Positions 7,448-15,521 of a stretch of 33,615 nucleotides of DNA are shown in pieces. The position numbers were made by a program, and so were the translations under genes. The notes under the pieces were generated by a model. That model was given only the letters and a program-made list of their open reading frames with translations. It ran no database searches and was not told the origin of the DNA. This stretch comes from Chamaesiphon sp. 341R_metabat_111 (lineage in GTDB: Bacteria; Cyanobacteriota; Cyanobacteriia; Cyanobacteriales; Chamaesiphonaceae). Position 1 is the first letter of the stretch, and each line of letters starts with the position of its first letter. Location: the NCBI GenBank assembly GCA_025351825.1, contig JANXVE010000093.1, forward strand, positions 1-33,615. Direction: 5' to 3'.

Positions 7448-8337
7448 GGACGAGAATCATACTCTAATTGTTCGCACCGAATGTATTTTGTCGCAGCAAT
7501 TAGCCCAAACCGAATCAACCCACTGCGATAACCATTGCCCATCAGTCTTAGAGACAATGCCGCTTCGATCGTTTTTCGACCCGCTTGAATCAACCCCACA
7601 ATTGCCTGCGGCGTAATTGCCGAGTCAATTACCACATCCCAAAAAGGCTCAACTGCCGTAGACCAATCAGCCACATTCAAATCCTTGAATCCACACTGGG
7701 TGGCAATCTCAGTGTATTCTGGCAACGAAATTACATAAGGCAAGCAATACACTCGATAAATATCTTGAAGGAGTTTTCGCTCTTCACTATTGAGCGGATT
7801 GGCTGCGGTTGTCGGGCGATGGCACCAAGTGACGAAGATCATCCTCCCCCCTGGCTTGAGCACCCGATAGCACTCTTGCAAGAACTTCGCCTTGTCCGGC
7901 ATGTGTTCGCCACTTTCTAGCGACCACAGCAAGTCAAAACTATTGTCATCAAATGGCATGTCTAGAGCGTTCGCCACCTGAAAAACAGCTTTTTCTTGGA
8001 AACCGATCGATCGAGCGCGTTCCCTAGCGCGATTTGCCTGAACGGGCGAGAGCGTAATCCCCGTCACATTTGCACCAAATTTCTTGGCTAGATACAGACT
8101 ACTACCACCAATCCCACAACCAACATCGAGAATATTTTGCGGCGGATTGGTAGTAAGGTCGCCCGACCATTTTAGTAGCTCATCGATCAGATTTATTTGA
8201 GCTTGACGACGGTCTAACTTGTAGTTACCATCTGGCCCATAGTAGCCATGATGCATGTGCTCACCCCAGATCCCTTCCCATAGATTGCTAGAAGCATCAT
8301 AAAATTCTTTGATTTCTTGGTAAAGTTTGGTGCTCAT
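7444..8337 (-). CDS. Gamma-tocopherol C-methyltransferase
   Basis: SAM-dependent methyltransferase of the VTE4 type, converting gamma- to alpha-tocopherol at the membrane. The N-terminal block EFYDASSNLWEGIWGEHMHH is the hallmark of tocopherol/MPBQ-type methyltransferases. Motif I is ILDVGCGIGGSS (69-80), followed by GITLSPVQANRA, SLESGEHMPDKAKF, and VLKPGGRMIFVTWCHR. The SLESGEHMPDKAKF and VTWCHR signatures and the downstream ADWS...PFWxxV pattern fit gamma-TMT better than MPBQ methyltransferase, which is the main alternative. At 297 residues it lacks a transit peptide, as expected. Adjacency to hppD supports a tocopherol role. Confidence 0.88.
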   Translation of the reverse strand: MSTKLYQEIKEFYDASSNLWEGIWGEHMHHGYYGPDGNYKLDRRQAQINLIDELLKWSGDLTTNPPQNILDVGCGIGGSSLYLAKKFGANVTGITLSPVQANRARERARSIGFQEKAVFQVANALDMPFDDNSFDLLWSLESGEHMPDKAKFLQECYRVLKPGGRMIFVTWCHRPTTAANPLNSEERKLLQDIYRVYCLPYVISLPEYTEIATQCGFKDLNVADWSTAVEPFWDVVIDSAITPQAIVGLIQAGRKTIEAALSLRLMGNGYRSGLIRFGLIAATKYIRCEQLEYDSRP

Positions 8338-8450
8338 TCTGGGAAAGTGTATCAGCCTGTATTTCTCCCTATTTTAACGGAATTGCCTGGATTGGGGGTC
8401 GATCTGAAATTTGAGGCTACTCTGTAGAGACAATTTGACACTTTTATTTG

Positions 8451-8603
8451 ATGATTGGCGTAGATCCAGAAGCCAGCGCCTCAACAGTAGAAATGCGATC
8501 GAGCATCCTCCGCGAAACCTGTCGCCTGATGAAACACAACAAAATAAATCTATTGGTCTATGAACCAGAGCAGGAGGTGATAATTCAATGGATAACTCAT
8601 TAA
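8451..8603 (+). CDS. Possible 50-residue ORF upstream of the aat cluster
   Basis: An ATG at 8451 opens a 50-codon frame that ends with TAA at 8601-8603 and overlaps the start of the next small gene by 16 bases. The product starts MIGVDPEASASTVEMRSSIL and ends with LLVYEPEQEVIIQWITH. It has no recognised domain. No strong ribosome-binding site precedes it. It may be a leader or translationally coupled peptide, a remnant, or chance; I lean to uncertain. Confidence 0.3.
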   Translation: MIGVDPEASASTVEMRSSILRETCRLMKHNKINLLVYEPEQEVIIQWITH

Positions 8604-8773
8604 GTTATGCAGATACGATCGAAGAGGATAATTTTGAAGAGGGATTAACTTCTTTGCTGATTGAAGCAGGTATTGATGCAAAGAATATTCATACGAGTAT
8701 GGCTCAATTATCGACCTCGTTGGCAGAGCCTATTGTTATACAGAGCGAGGACTTTGCTCAATTATCGCCTTAA
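8588..8773 (+). CDS. Small acidic hypothetical protein (61 aa)
   Basis: Not recognised. The 61-residue product is acidic (EEDNFEEG near the N-terminus), without cysteines or a membrane segment. The start at ATG 8588 is supported by a very strong Shine-Dalgarno, AGGAGGTGA, seven bases upstream, the best one in the window. It is followed after 17 bases by the 184-residue hypothetical gene and then by aat, so the three may form one transcription unit. Candidate roles include a small regulator or substrate, but nothing in the sequence shows this. Confidence 0.6.
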   Translation: MDNSLSYADTIEEDNFEEGLTSLLIEAGIDAKNIHTSMAQLSTSLAEPIVIQSEDFAQLSP

Positions 8774-8790
8774 ACTGGAAAATAAACATC

Positions 8791-9345
8791 ATGAAGATCG
8801 GCGTTAAATTCAATCAGTTAACTTATGCAGAGTATCTTCAGATTATTGAATACCATCAAAAATACACAGATTTTAATACACTGGGTCTATATCGATCGAT
8901 TCTCGAAAACGAAAAGCTAGACTTAGATCGTAAAATCGCGGTTAGAGATTTAGCCCATACTAAATTTCTCAAAACATTTGAATTTTTACAGATCAAAGAC
9001 CCGTATACTTATATTCAAGTATCCACGATCGGCGAAACATTGACCAAAGCTGATGAATACCAACTCTGGCAAGATGTCCGTATTAATCAAGAACAGATTC
9101 TCAAAGGCAAAAAAATCAAGCATCGCAATTTTGGGAATTATTCAAAACATAATTGTGGCTGTGATGATTGTCCCTATAATGGTGTGATGATCCGCCAAGG
9201 TGGTTTCCTGACAGAATCGACGATCCAGTTTGATTCAGACAATCATCGCTTGGCAAGACAATCGAAAGCACGTCGAGAAGCAGTAGAAAATAGAAATTTT
9301 AGAGATAATCGAGCAGAAACAGCGGATCGGCTCGCAATAGATTAA
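8791..9345 (+). CDS. Hypothetical protein with C-x-C-x2-C cluster (184 aa)
   Basis: Not recognised. The 184-residue soluble protein has a helical, charged N-terminal two-thirds and a compact cysteine cluster HNCGCDDCPYNG (three Cys plus His, at about residues 124-131) that could bind metal. A basic, Arg-rich tail follows (LARQSKARREAVENRNFRDN). There is no signal peptide. The start is ATG 8791. The stop is two bases before the aat start, which implies translational coupling and a possible link to the N-end rule pathway; that link is inference only. No transposase or toxin signature is visible. Confidence 0.72.
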   Translation: MKIGVKFNQLTYAEYLQIIEYHQKYTDFNTLGLYRSILENEKLDLDRKIAVRDLAHTKFLKTFEFLQIKDPYTYIQVSTIGETLTKADEYQLWQDVRINQEQILKGKKIKHRNFGNYSKHNCGCDDCPYNGVMIRQGGFLTESTIQFDSDNHRLARQSKARREAVENRNFRDNRAETADRLAID

Positions 9346-9347
9346 CT

Positions 9348-9923
9348 ATGACAAAATACCATCTAGCCGGAATCATTGAAGGTTACTCCCAGGGAAATTT
9401 CCTGATGTCCGAGGATGATGAGGATCTTCAGTGGTATTCCAGCAGCGAACATGCGCTGATTCCCCTCGACGATCGCTTCCGCTATCCGACATCTCTGCGG
9501 AGGGCGATCAATCAAAATCGCTTTTCAGTTAGGATTAACGGCGATTTTCGGGCGGTTGTGGCTGGTTGTGCCGATCGAGAGAGCACTTGGATTTCTGCGG
9601 AGCTTCAAGAAATCTATTGGGAGCTACACCAAGCGGGTTGGGCGTATAGCTTTGAAACTTGGCGGGGAACTGAGTTAGCTGGTGGAGTCTTAGGCATTGC
9701 GATTGGCGGTGCCTTTATTGGGGAATCGATGTTTTTTCACATCCCCGAAGGCTCCAAGGTGGCAATGGTGCTACTAGTCGAGCATCTGCGCCAGCAAAAC
9801 TTCACTTTATTCGATGCTCAGATGACTAATCCTCATCTCGAACGTTTTGGTTCCTACACGATCGAATCCCGACTGTATCAAAACTTGCTGAAAAAAGCAG
9901 TGCAGCACGAGTGTCAGTTTTAG
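9348..9923 (+). CDS. aat: Leucyl/phenylalanyl-tRNA-protein transferase
   Basis: Adds Leu or Phe from charged tRNA to proteins with N-terminal Lys or Arg, marking them for ClpS/ClpAP-type degradation. The 191-residue form is the short cyanobacterial type (E. coli Aat has about 234). Conserved blocks are seen: the N-terminal AGIIEGYSQGNFLM, RYPTSLRRAIN, GVLGIAIGGAFIGESMFF and the FDAQMTNPHLERFG loop. The GESMF motif is diagnostic of the family. The start is ATG 9348, two bases after the preceding gene, so expression is likely coupled to it. Confidence 0.92.
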   Translation: MTKYHLAGIIEGYSQGNFLMSEDDEDLQWYSSSEHALIPLDDRFRYPTSLRRAINQNRFSVRINGDFRAVVAGCADRESTWISAELQEIYWELHQAGWAYSFETWRGTELAGGVLGIAIGGAFIGESMFFHIPEGSKVAMVLLVEHLRQQNFTLFDAQMTNPHLERFGSYTIESRLYQNLLKKAVQHECQF

Positions 9924-9988
9924 GGTGATGGTGGGGACTGGGAGACTGGGGAATAGGTAGTTAAAATTTATCAACTATCAACTATCTC

Positions 9989-10411
9989 CTAACCTGTCCG
10001 AAGCTGTTGACGATCGCGGGAGTGGAGGAGTAAGCTTACTTTGCTGAGTAATTCCTCGATCGAGAAAGGTTTACCGAGCAAATCGTCGGCACCACATTCT
10101 AGCCCCAAGACAGCTTGAGCTGGATCGAGTGCGGTGTAGAGGAGGATAGGGGTGCGATCCCAAGCAGAGTTGCTCCTAATTCTTCTAGTCATCTCATAGC
10201 CATCGATGCGGGGCATATTGATGTCCAAAATAATCAAATCTGGTGGCATCAATTCCATAATTTGGAGCGCGATTAACCCATCGGTATGAGAGATCGTCTG
10301 ATATCCGGCAGAGGAGAGAATGGCTTCCGTAATTGACAATATTTCTGGAGCGTCATCAACGATCGATATTCTATTAGTGTTCAACCTTCCACTAGTAGCA
10401 ACTGCTTTCAT
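9989..10411 (-). CDS. Single-domain response regulator (CheY-like receiver)
   Basis: Stand-alone receiver of 140 residues with no output domain. Phosphorylation-site residues are all present: acidic pair D19/D20, phospho-acceptor D63 (LIILDINMP), the switch Thr in LLYTALD and K114 (LGKPF). The pattern MPRIDGYEMTRRIR is typical of PatA/CheY-type cyanobacterial receivers. No kinase gene is adjacent, so it may serve a distant kinase. The start is ATG 10411. A short spacer with GGGGACTGGGAGACTGGGG repeats separates it from convergent aat. Confidence 0.9.
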   Translation of the reverse strand: MKAVATSGRLNTNRISIVDDAPEILSITEAILSSAGYQTISHTDGLIALQIMELMPPDLIILDINMPRIDGYEMTRRIRSNSAWDRTPILLYTALDPAQAVLGLECGADDLLGKPFSIEELLSKVSLLLHSRDRQQLRTG

Positions 10412-10538
10412 TTATCAAAATTTTGTTTTAAAAGGAACGATGCCAATATAAGGTAACATCATAGCTGACGGGATACTCCTTGAATCAATCTTGACCTAAT
10501 TATTACAGATTTGGTGGTTGTCATCTTTTACTCGTCAC

Positions 10539-10600
10539 TCTCCGCTGAAGCAACTACGTCCACAACTATTCTCCGTTGGAGCAACCACGTCAACAAAATA
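10539..10600 (+). repeat. Imperfect 31-bp tandem duplication before dac start
   Basis: Two adjacent 31-base units, 10539-10569 and 10570-10600, both begin TCTCCG and share an AGCAAC-ACGTC core, with several substitutions. The second unit ends on the A of the ATG chosen for the carboxypeptidase. This makes the TTG start inside the repeat less likely. Confidence 0.5.
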
Positions 10601-11940
10601 TGCTGGAATTAGTTTCTTCGGGATTGGTGGGCATGTGGCTAAATCTCAGTGGTGTAAATACGCGGGGGATGGCTCCGGCTCAAGCTGTTACTTGGCAGGG
10701 ATTGTCGTGGGTGAATCCGCCGACTCCAGTAGAACCAAAGATTGAGACAACTATCGCCCAATATCTCCAAACACTCAAAGCTCAAGGCTTGAATCCCGAG
10801 CAACAGGCAGTCTGGCTCCGCACCGATAGTACGATGCTGATCGATCGAAATGGTACAATTCCAGTTTCGGCAGCATCCCTGACTAAAACAGCCACCTCTC
10901 TGGCAGCAATTACCAAGTGGGGCTTGGATAAAAAGTTTGAGACGATTGTTAGTGCCAACGGCAAGATCGATCGGGGGACACTGGTAGGTGATTTAGTGAT
11001 CCAAGGTGGTGGCGATCCCCTATTTGTGTGGGAAGATGCGATCTCATTGGCTCAGAGTTTAAATCAACTGGGCATTAATCGAGTTAGTGGCAATCTGGTA
11101 GTGGTGGATAAATTCCACATGAATTACAAAGCCGATCCTCAAAAAGCAGGTGAGTTTTTCAAGCAAGCTTTAACTGGGATTAACCTGCCACCAGCATTAC
11201 TCAATACCGAACTCAAAGACGTAAATATCGTCAAATTGCCCACAGCACCAACCGCAGCGGCAACCAAACTATCCCAAGTAGCAATTTCTGGCACAGTTGT
11301 CGTCAATAGCGCAGCTCCAACTGGAATTACGCTGCTGATTCGTCATCAATCACTCCCGCTAATTGATATCGTGCGGCAGATGAATATCTACAGTAATAAC
11401 GAAATTGCTCAAATCTTGGCTGATAGCGTCGGCGGAGCCGAGCAAGTGATGAAAATTGTCTCGACTACCGCCAAATTTCCACCTGCTGAAATTCAACTAA
11501 TCAACGGCTCTGGTTTGGGAGTCGAAAATCGCTTATCCCCCCGCGCTATCTGTCAGATCTTCCGCACCCTCCAACAAAATCTCCAACCGGCAAACCTCAA
11601 CCTCGCAGATATCTTCCCTGTAGCTGGAGCCGAATCTGTCGGCACGCTCAAAGATCGACGTTTGCCAGCAGGCACGACGATGAAAACAGGTACCCTAAAT
11701 GAGGTTAGCGCGTTGGGTGGTGTATTGCCCACACGCGATCGAGGATTGGTATGGTTTGTGATCCTCAATAAAGGCAGCCAAATCGCCAAGCTCCGCCAAC
11801 AGCAAGACACCCTGCTCCAAGCTCTCGTCAGCGAGTGGGGACAAGTAACACCCACTCCGCTAGTTGTCACGAAACACAACCGCCCGCCTGCTTATTTTGG
11901 AGATCCAGCTCGGAATGTTGCGATTGTACCTAAGCCTTGA
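10600..11940 (+). CDS. D-Ala-D-Ala carboxypeptidase / endopeptidase, PBP4 type (S13)
   Basis: Periplasmic penicillin-binding protein of family S13 (DacB/PBP4), trimming or cutting peptidoglycan cross-links. From ATG 10600 it has 446 residues. All three active-site boxes are visible: S93-L-T-K96 (AASLTKTATS), S265-N-N267 (IYSNNEIAQ) and K362-T-G364 (TMKTGTLNEVSALGG). The S13 insertion domain lies between the first two boxes. The N-terminus (LVSSGLVGMWLNL) is only weakly hydrophobic as an export signal, so export is inferred from the family. It is separated from neighbours by repeat-filled spacers and is probably monocistronic. Confidence 0.9.
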   Translation: MLELVSSGLVGMWLNLSGVNTRGMAPAQAVTWQGLSWVNPPTPVEPKIETTIAQYLQTLKAQGLNPEQQAVWLRTDSTMLIDRNGTIPVSAASLTKTATSLAAITKWGLDKKFETIVSANGKIDRGTLVGDLVIQGGGDPLFVWEDAISLAQSLNQLGINRVSGNLVVVDKFHMNYKADPQKAGEFFKQALTGINLPPALLNTELKDVNIVKLPTAPTAAATKLSQVAISGTVVVNSAAPTGITLLIRHQSLPLIDIVRQMNIYSNNEIAQILADSVGGAEQVMKIVSTTAKFPPAEIQLINGSGLGVENRLSPRAICQIFRTLQQNLQPANLNLADIFPVAGAESVGTLKDRRLPAGTTMKTGTLNEVSALGGVLPTRDRGLVWFVILNKGSQIAKLRQQQDTLLQALVSEWGQVTPTPLVVTKHNRPPAYFGDPARNVAIVPKP

Positions 11941-11949
11941 GGGGAGAGG

Positions 11950-11993
11950 GGATGGGGAGACTGGGGGACTGGGAGACTGGGGGACTGGGGAAA
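11950..11993 (+). repeat. GGGGACTGGGAGACT tandem repeat
   Basis: G-rich units of GGGGACT/GGGAGACT repeated about five times in the spacer between two convergent genes. A shorter copy is at about 9931-9951. This is one of the window's short tandem intergenic repeat types, with no coding content. Confidence 0.75.
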
Positions 11994-12034
11994 GAACATA
12001 GATATTCGCAAAACTCCGAACTCCGAACTCCTAA

Positions 12035-13207
12035 CTAGACCACTAAACCACTAAACTCCCTCCAACACATCAACAAAGCCCGTGGGACATGAAAACAACC
12101 TTTCCATTTACCGCCTTTGAGATCCAATAATACTTTGCCTTGTCGATCGAGATAGCCAAACCACTCGCCATGTTCGGGATCGGCGAAGTGTGTCCAGGTA
12201 TATTCATGCACTCGTTGGTACCAAGTCCAACATTCTTCCCTACCTGTGAGGCGATAACCCATTGCCAGGGCGACGAGGGTTTCTACATGTACCCACCACA
12301 GCTTTTGATTCCATTCCAATTGTTGGGGTGGATGTCCGTCGGCATCCATGAAATAATATATGCCCCCGTATTCGTCATCCCAGGCAAAGTTGAGGATATT
12401 TAAGACTACATCTACTGCTTGGTTAATCGTCACAGCATCCTGGCGACGATTGGCGATATCCATGATAAACCACATCGCTTCGATCCCATGCCCAGGATTG
12501 ATCGATCGACCCTCAAAGCAGTCCACATGACTACCATCGGGGGCGACATTTTCAAACATTAGCCCGCGCTCTTTGTCAAGGAAATCATTCATTACTTCCT
12601 GGACAGTCAGATCCAAAACTCTGTCTAGTTCTTCGCTCGGCAATAGCCAGGACATTTCCAGCGTCAGATTAGCGAGAATCATTGGTACAGCTAGTGATTT
12701 GAGCGATCGAGTGCCAGGATAGGTTTTATTATATCTACCCTTGGGATCGTCCTTGCGCCGCAAGACATTTTGATAGGCTTGGAGGGCGACATCTTTTGCC
12801 CAGGCTTCACCATCGGCGAGGGCGTATTGACTAAACGCCATTGCGGCAAAACAGTCGGAAAAAATATTGTAAGGCTGAATCAGGGGCTGTCCCGATCGAT
12901 CGAGTGAAAAGTACCAATTGCCCTGAGGATCGCGCCCATGCTCGGCGAGAAAGCTGGCACCATGTCCAGCAATCTTGAGCCAGTCACTTCGCTGTTCTAC
13001 CCGATTGTAGAGCATGGAGAATGTCCACACTTGGCGATTCTGAAGCCAGATAAACTTATCTGTATCGTATACCTTGCCAGCTCGATCGAGACAAGTAAAA
13101 TAGCCACCTTGCTCCCAATCGATCGAATTTTTCTCCCAAAATGGCAATACATCATTCAGCAGCGTATCTTTGTAAAGCTGTGCCAGTTCCTTAAAGTCGT
13201 AGTTCAT
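12035..13207 (-). CDS. N-acylglucosamine 2-epimerase
   Basis: Interconverts N-acetylglucosamine and N-acetylmannosamine (AGE / renin-binding-protein family, (alpha/alpha)6 barrel). The 390-residue length fits. The residues known to be essential in the Anabaena enzyme have counterparts here: R58 (NRQVWTF), H240 ([10 protein letters not shown]), E309 (WWVHVETL) and H373 ([11 protein letters not shown]), giving good reason to expect activity. The start is ATG 13207. It has no same-strand neighbours. A sugar kinase related to N-acetylhexosamine 1-kinase lies 3.5 kb away and peptidoglycan enzymes lie nearby, which suggests amino-sugar salvage, an inference. Confidence 0.93.
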   Translation of the reverse strand: MNYDFKELAQLYKDTLLNDVLPFWEKNSIDWEQGGYFTCLDRAGKVYDTDKFIWLQNRQVWTFSMLYNRVEQRSDWLKIAGHGASFLAEHGRDPQGNWYFSLDRSGQPLIQPYNIFSDCFAAMAFSQYALADGEAWAKDVALQAYQNVLRRKDDPKGRYNKTYPGTRSLKSLAVPMILANLTLEMSWLLPSEELDRVLDLTVQEVMNDFLDKERGLMFENVAPDGSHVDCFEGRSINPGHGIEAMWFIMDIANRRQDAVTINQAVDVVLNILNFAWDDEYGGIYYFMDADGHPPQQLEWNQKLWWVHVETLVALAMGYRLTGREECWTWYQRVHEYTWTHFADPEHGEWFGYLDRQGKVLLDLKGGKWKGCFHVPRALLMCWREFSGLVV

Positions 13208-13208
13208 G

Positions 13209-13413
13209 TTCTAAGAGTTGGGAGTTGGGAGTTCGGAGTTGGGATTGAAGAGTTCGGAACTGAGATAGCGCAAGCAACTCAATCCTGAAAATCCTGAAAT
13301 CCTGAAAATCCTGATTGAAGTTTGGGAGTTTTGAGAATTAGTAACACTGATTTTCAAGCAGCGTTAGTGTTATAACTATTCACTATCCACCATCCACTAT
13401 CCACCAATTTAAG
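13209..13413. repeat. Spacer of three stacked tandem repeats
   Basis: The roughly 200-base spacer between divergent genes contains GTTGGGA/GTTCGGA heptamers (13216-13245), an AATCCTGA unit repeated about five times (13281-13316), and CACTATCCACCAT repeats (about 13379-13405) that run up to the start of the next gene. Any promoter for either gene must lie within or between these repeats. No gene is seen. Confidence 0.75.
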
Positions 13414-14181
13414 TTGTCCAACGCTTATTTACTAGTATCTCATGGTAGTCGCGATCCGCGCCCACAGATAGCTATCGACCAATTAGCGGCTCGATTACGT
13501 TTGCACCTGGAACCAATTGCTCCAGGTAAATCACCAATATTAGTCGGTACAGCCCAACTAGAATTAGCAGCTAACCCACTACACTTACAAATTGATGAAT
13601 TCGCACGTCAATGTAGAGAGATTGGAATTAGTCGGATCGTGATTCTACCGCTATTTCTAATTCCTGGCGTGCATGTCATGGAAGATATTCCCGCCGAGGT
13701 AATTCTGGCAACCGACAAGATTGGTGACTTGGTGAAATTAGTAGTTTTACCTTTTCTGGGTGAAGACTCTAACTTTGCCGATCTGTTCGAGGCGAACCGT
13801 TCGTCATTGCCGAGTCAGAGTATTATTTTGGCTCATGGTAGTCGAAAAATTGGGGGCAATGCGATCGTCGAGCAACTAGCCAATCGGCTAGATTTGACAG
13901 CAGCATATTGGTCTGTCACACCAAGTTTAGCTGATACAGTGGCTCAATTAGTCGCTACAGGTGCAACAGAAATCGGGATCTTACCTTACTTCCTATTTGC
14001 GGGTGGAATTACTGATGCGATCGAGAAATTGGTTTCGGAACTAGGAGCGCAGTATCCGCAGGTACAATTAAGATTGGGTGAATCAGTGGGGAATAGTCCA
14101 GAATTGGTTGGTACGATCGGGAATATCTTGTTTGTGCCAGAAATCGATGGGCAAACCCGCCTGCACCAGCAGTCTAGTTGA
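13414..14181 (+). CDS. Sirohydrochlorin chelatase-like protein, CbiX/SirB
   Basis: Class II chelatase that would insert Fe(II) into sirohydrochlorin to make siroheme (or Co(II) for cobalamin). The 255-residue protein is two fused CbiX half-domains: LLVSHGSRDPRP with H10, the second-site PGVHVMEDIP with H87, and again LAHGSRKIGG with H141. Fe or Co preference cannot be told from sequence. The start appears to be TTG 13414, since the beta strand leading to H10 begins immediately after it and no ATG is available. The SUMT gene cobA follows 95 bases later on the same strand, which supports the siroheme branch for sulfite and nitrite reductases. Confidence 0.88.
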   Translation: MSNAYLLVSHGSRDPRPQIAIDQLAARLRLHLEPIAPGKSPILVGTAQLELAANPLHLQIDEFARQCREIGISRIVILPLFLIPGVHVMEDIPAEVILATDKIGDLVKLVVLPFLGEDSNFADLFEANRSSLPSQSIILAHGSRKIGGNAIVEQLANRLDLTAAYWSVTPSLADTVAQLVATGATEIGILPYFLFAGGITDAIEKLVSELGAQYPQVQLRLGESVGNSPELVGTIGNILFVPEIDGQTRLHQQSS

Positions 14182-14188
14182 GTGTTGC

Positions 14189-14236
14189 GGAGATCTTTAC
14201 CCCACCCTAGCCCTCCCCTTGGAAAGGGGAGGGGAT
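14189..14236 (+). repeat. GATCTTTACCCCACCCTAGCCC repeat, half element
   Basis: Starts GGAGATCTTTACCCCACCC and ends in a small CCCTCCCC/GGGGAGGG hairpin. It is related to the fuller inverted-repeat copy at 16511-16594 and to the tandem copies at 33267-33390. It lies between the chelatase gene and cobA. Confidence 0.7.
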
Positions 14237-14276
14237 AAGAAAGAAAGAAAATGAAACACGATCGATCTAAAAATTA

Positions 14277-15050
14277 GTGCAAGATCCAGATAGAAAGACA
14301 ATTGGTAAAGTTTATTTAGTTGGTGCGGGGCCTGGAGATCCAGGATTATTAACGATTAAGGGTAAGATTTTATTAGAATCTGCTGATGTCGTGATTTATG
14401 ATGCCTTGGTTAGTGCCGAAATCCTAGCGATAATCTCGCCTCATGCGGAGCAGATCGACGCGGGAAAGCGGATGGGCAGACATTCGCTATTGCAAAATGA
14501 AACCACCGAACTACTAATCGCCAAAGCTAGAGAACAGGCAATTGTGGTGCGGCTCAAGGGTGGAGATCCATTTATCTTTGGGCGTGGTGGCGAAGAAATG
14601 GAAGATTTGATCGCAGCGGGGATCCCTGTCGAAGTTGTACCTGGAGTGACTTCAGGAATTGCGGCTCCAGCCTATGCTGGCATCCCCCTCACCCATCGTC
14701 ATCATAGTTCTTCAGTTATTTTTGTAACTGGACACGAGATGGCTGGCAAATACCGTCCTGGGGTCAATTGGAGCGCGATCGCTCAAAGTGCTGAAACAAT
14801 TGTGGTGTACATGGGCGTTCACAATCTCGATCGAATTACCCACGAATTGATTGCAGCAGGATTGGCAAGTGATACGCCGATTGCCTTAGTCCGTTGGGGC
14901 ACCACGCCCAAGCAACAGGAACTAATCGCTACTCTAGCAACAGTAGTCGATCGAGTTGAGCTAGAGCAGTTTAGCGCGCCATCGATCGCCGTAATTGGCA
15001 ATGTGGTGAAACTCCACGAGACATTGGGTAGTCTGTACACACCTAAATAA
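14277..15050 (+). CDS. cobA: Uroporphyrinogen-III C-methyltransferase
   Basis: Makes precorrin-2 from uroporphyrinogen III with two SAM molecules, the entry to siroheme and cobalamin. The 257-residue single-domain SUMT shows KVYLVGAGPGDPGLLTIKG at the N-terminus, the GGDPFIFGRGGEE loop, VEVVPGVTSGIAAPAYAGIP and LTHRHHSSSVIFVTGHE. It lacks the CysG oxidase/chelatase fusion, consistent with a separate chelatase gene upstream. GTG 14277 is the likely start; the next in-frame ATG falls after the SAM-binding motif. The two genes together can supply most of siroheme synthesis, with the precorrin-2 dehydrogenase elsewhere. Confidence 0.93.
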   Translation: MQDPDRKTIGKVYLVGAGPGDPGLLTIKGKILLESADVVIYDALVSAEILAIISPHAEQIDAGKRMGRHSLLQNETTELLIAKAREQAIVVRLKGGDPFIFGRGGEEMEDLIAAGIPVEVVPGVTSGIAAPAYAGIPLTHRHHSSSVIFVTGHEMAGKYRPGVNWSAIAQSAETIVVYMGVHNLDRITHELIAAGLASDTPIALVRWGTTPKQQELIATLATVVDRVELEQFSAPSIAVIGNVVKLHETLGSLYTPK

Positions 15051-15103
15051 TGTGAGTTCGGGATGAGAAAAACTGATTTGCTCCGCTCAAGCACCGCCCC
15101 GAA

Positions 15104-15313
15104 CTAGAAGTGTCTCGACGCTAACTTTTCAAAATGTGCTTGAGTCTGATGCAGAAATACTTGGCGACTATCAACTGCATTCGTCAGCGTCGGAACTAGA
15201 TTACGAGCTTGAAGTGCCATGTGCATTTGGAGATGGGCTACATAGTCACTCATTTCTTCACCTGCGGCTAGTTGAGCCGAGCGGTTAGTTTGTGCGAAAT
15301 TATTTTCTATCAC
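15104..15313 (-). CDS. Small hypothetical protein (69 aa)
   Basis: Not recognised. The 69-residue product would be helical and soluble, rich in Ala, Gln, His and Met (MHMALQARN, FLHQTQAHFEKL), with no cysteine or membrane segment. Translation would begin at GTG 15313, preceded by the purine-rich AGAGAG; ATG 15253 is an alternative. It stands alone between cobA (convergent) and the HExxH protein gene (divergent). No stronger frame competes on the other strand. I give it moderate weight only. Confidence 0.45.
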   Translation of the reverse strand: MIENNFAQTNRSAQLAAGEEMSDYVAHLQMHMALQARNLVPTLTNAVDSRQVFLHQTQAHFEKLASRHF

Positions 15314-15521
15314 CGATCTCTCTTAAAAATTAAGGGTTGGTATCTATAGATGCAAATCTATCACACCCGATCGGCTTCAACTGGAGTGGCGCAACGAAGG
15401 TTAACAAATTTCGACAGATTCCGCCGTCCACCACTAGTACTCTATGGACACACAACGTAATCTATTGCTAGATTGAAGTGGGGACGATACACAAAATCCC
15501 AATCCTATCTTGATTTTTTGT
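15314..15521. other. Intergenic region without recognisable feature
   Basis: About 200 bases between divergent genes. No ORF, strong repeat or hairpin is seen. The promoters of the 69-residue gene and of the HExxH protein gene should be here, but no convincing -35/-10 pair can be pointed to. Confidence 0.3.

Noticed and set aside
13209-13413. CRISPR-like array
   Set aside because: The units are 7-13 bases with no unique spacers, so it is short tandem repetition, and no cas gene is present.
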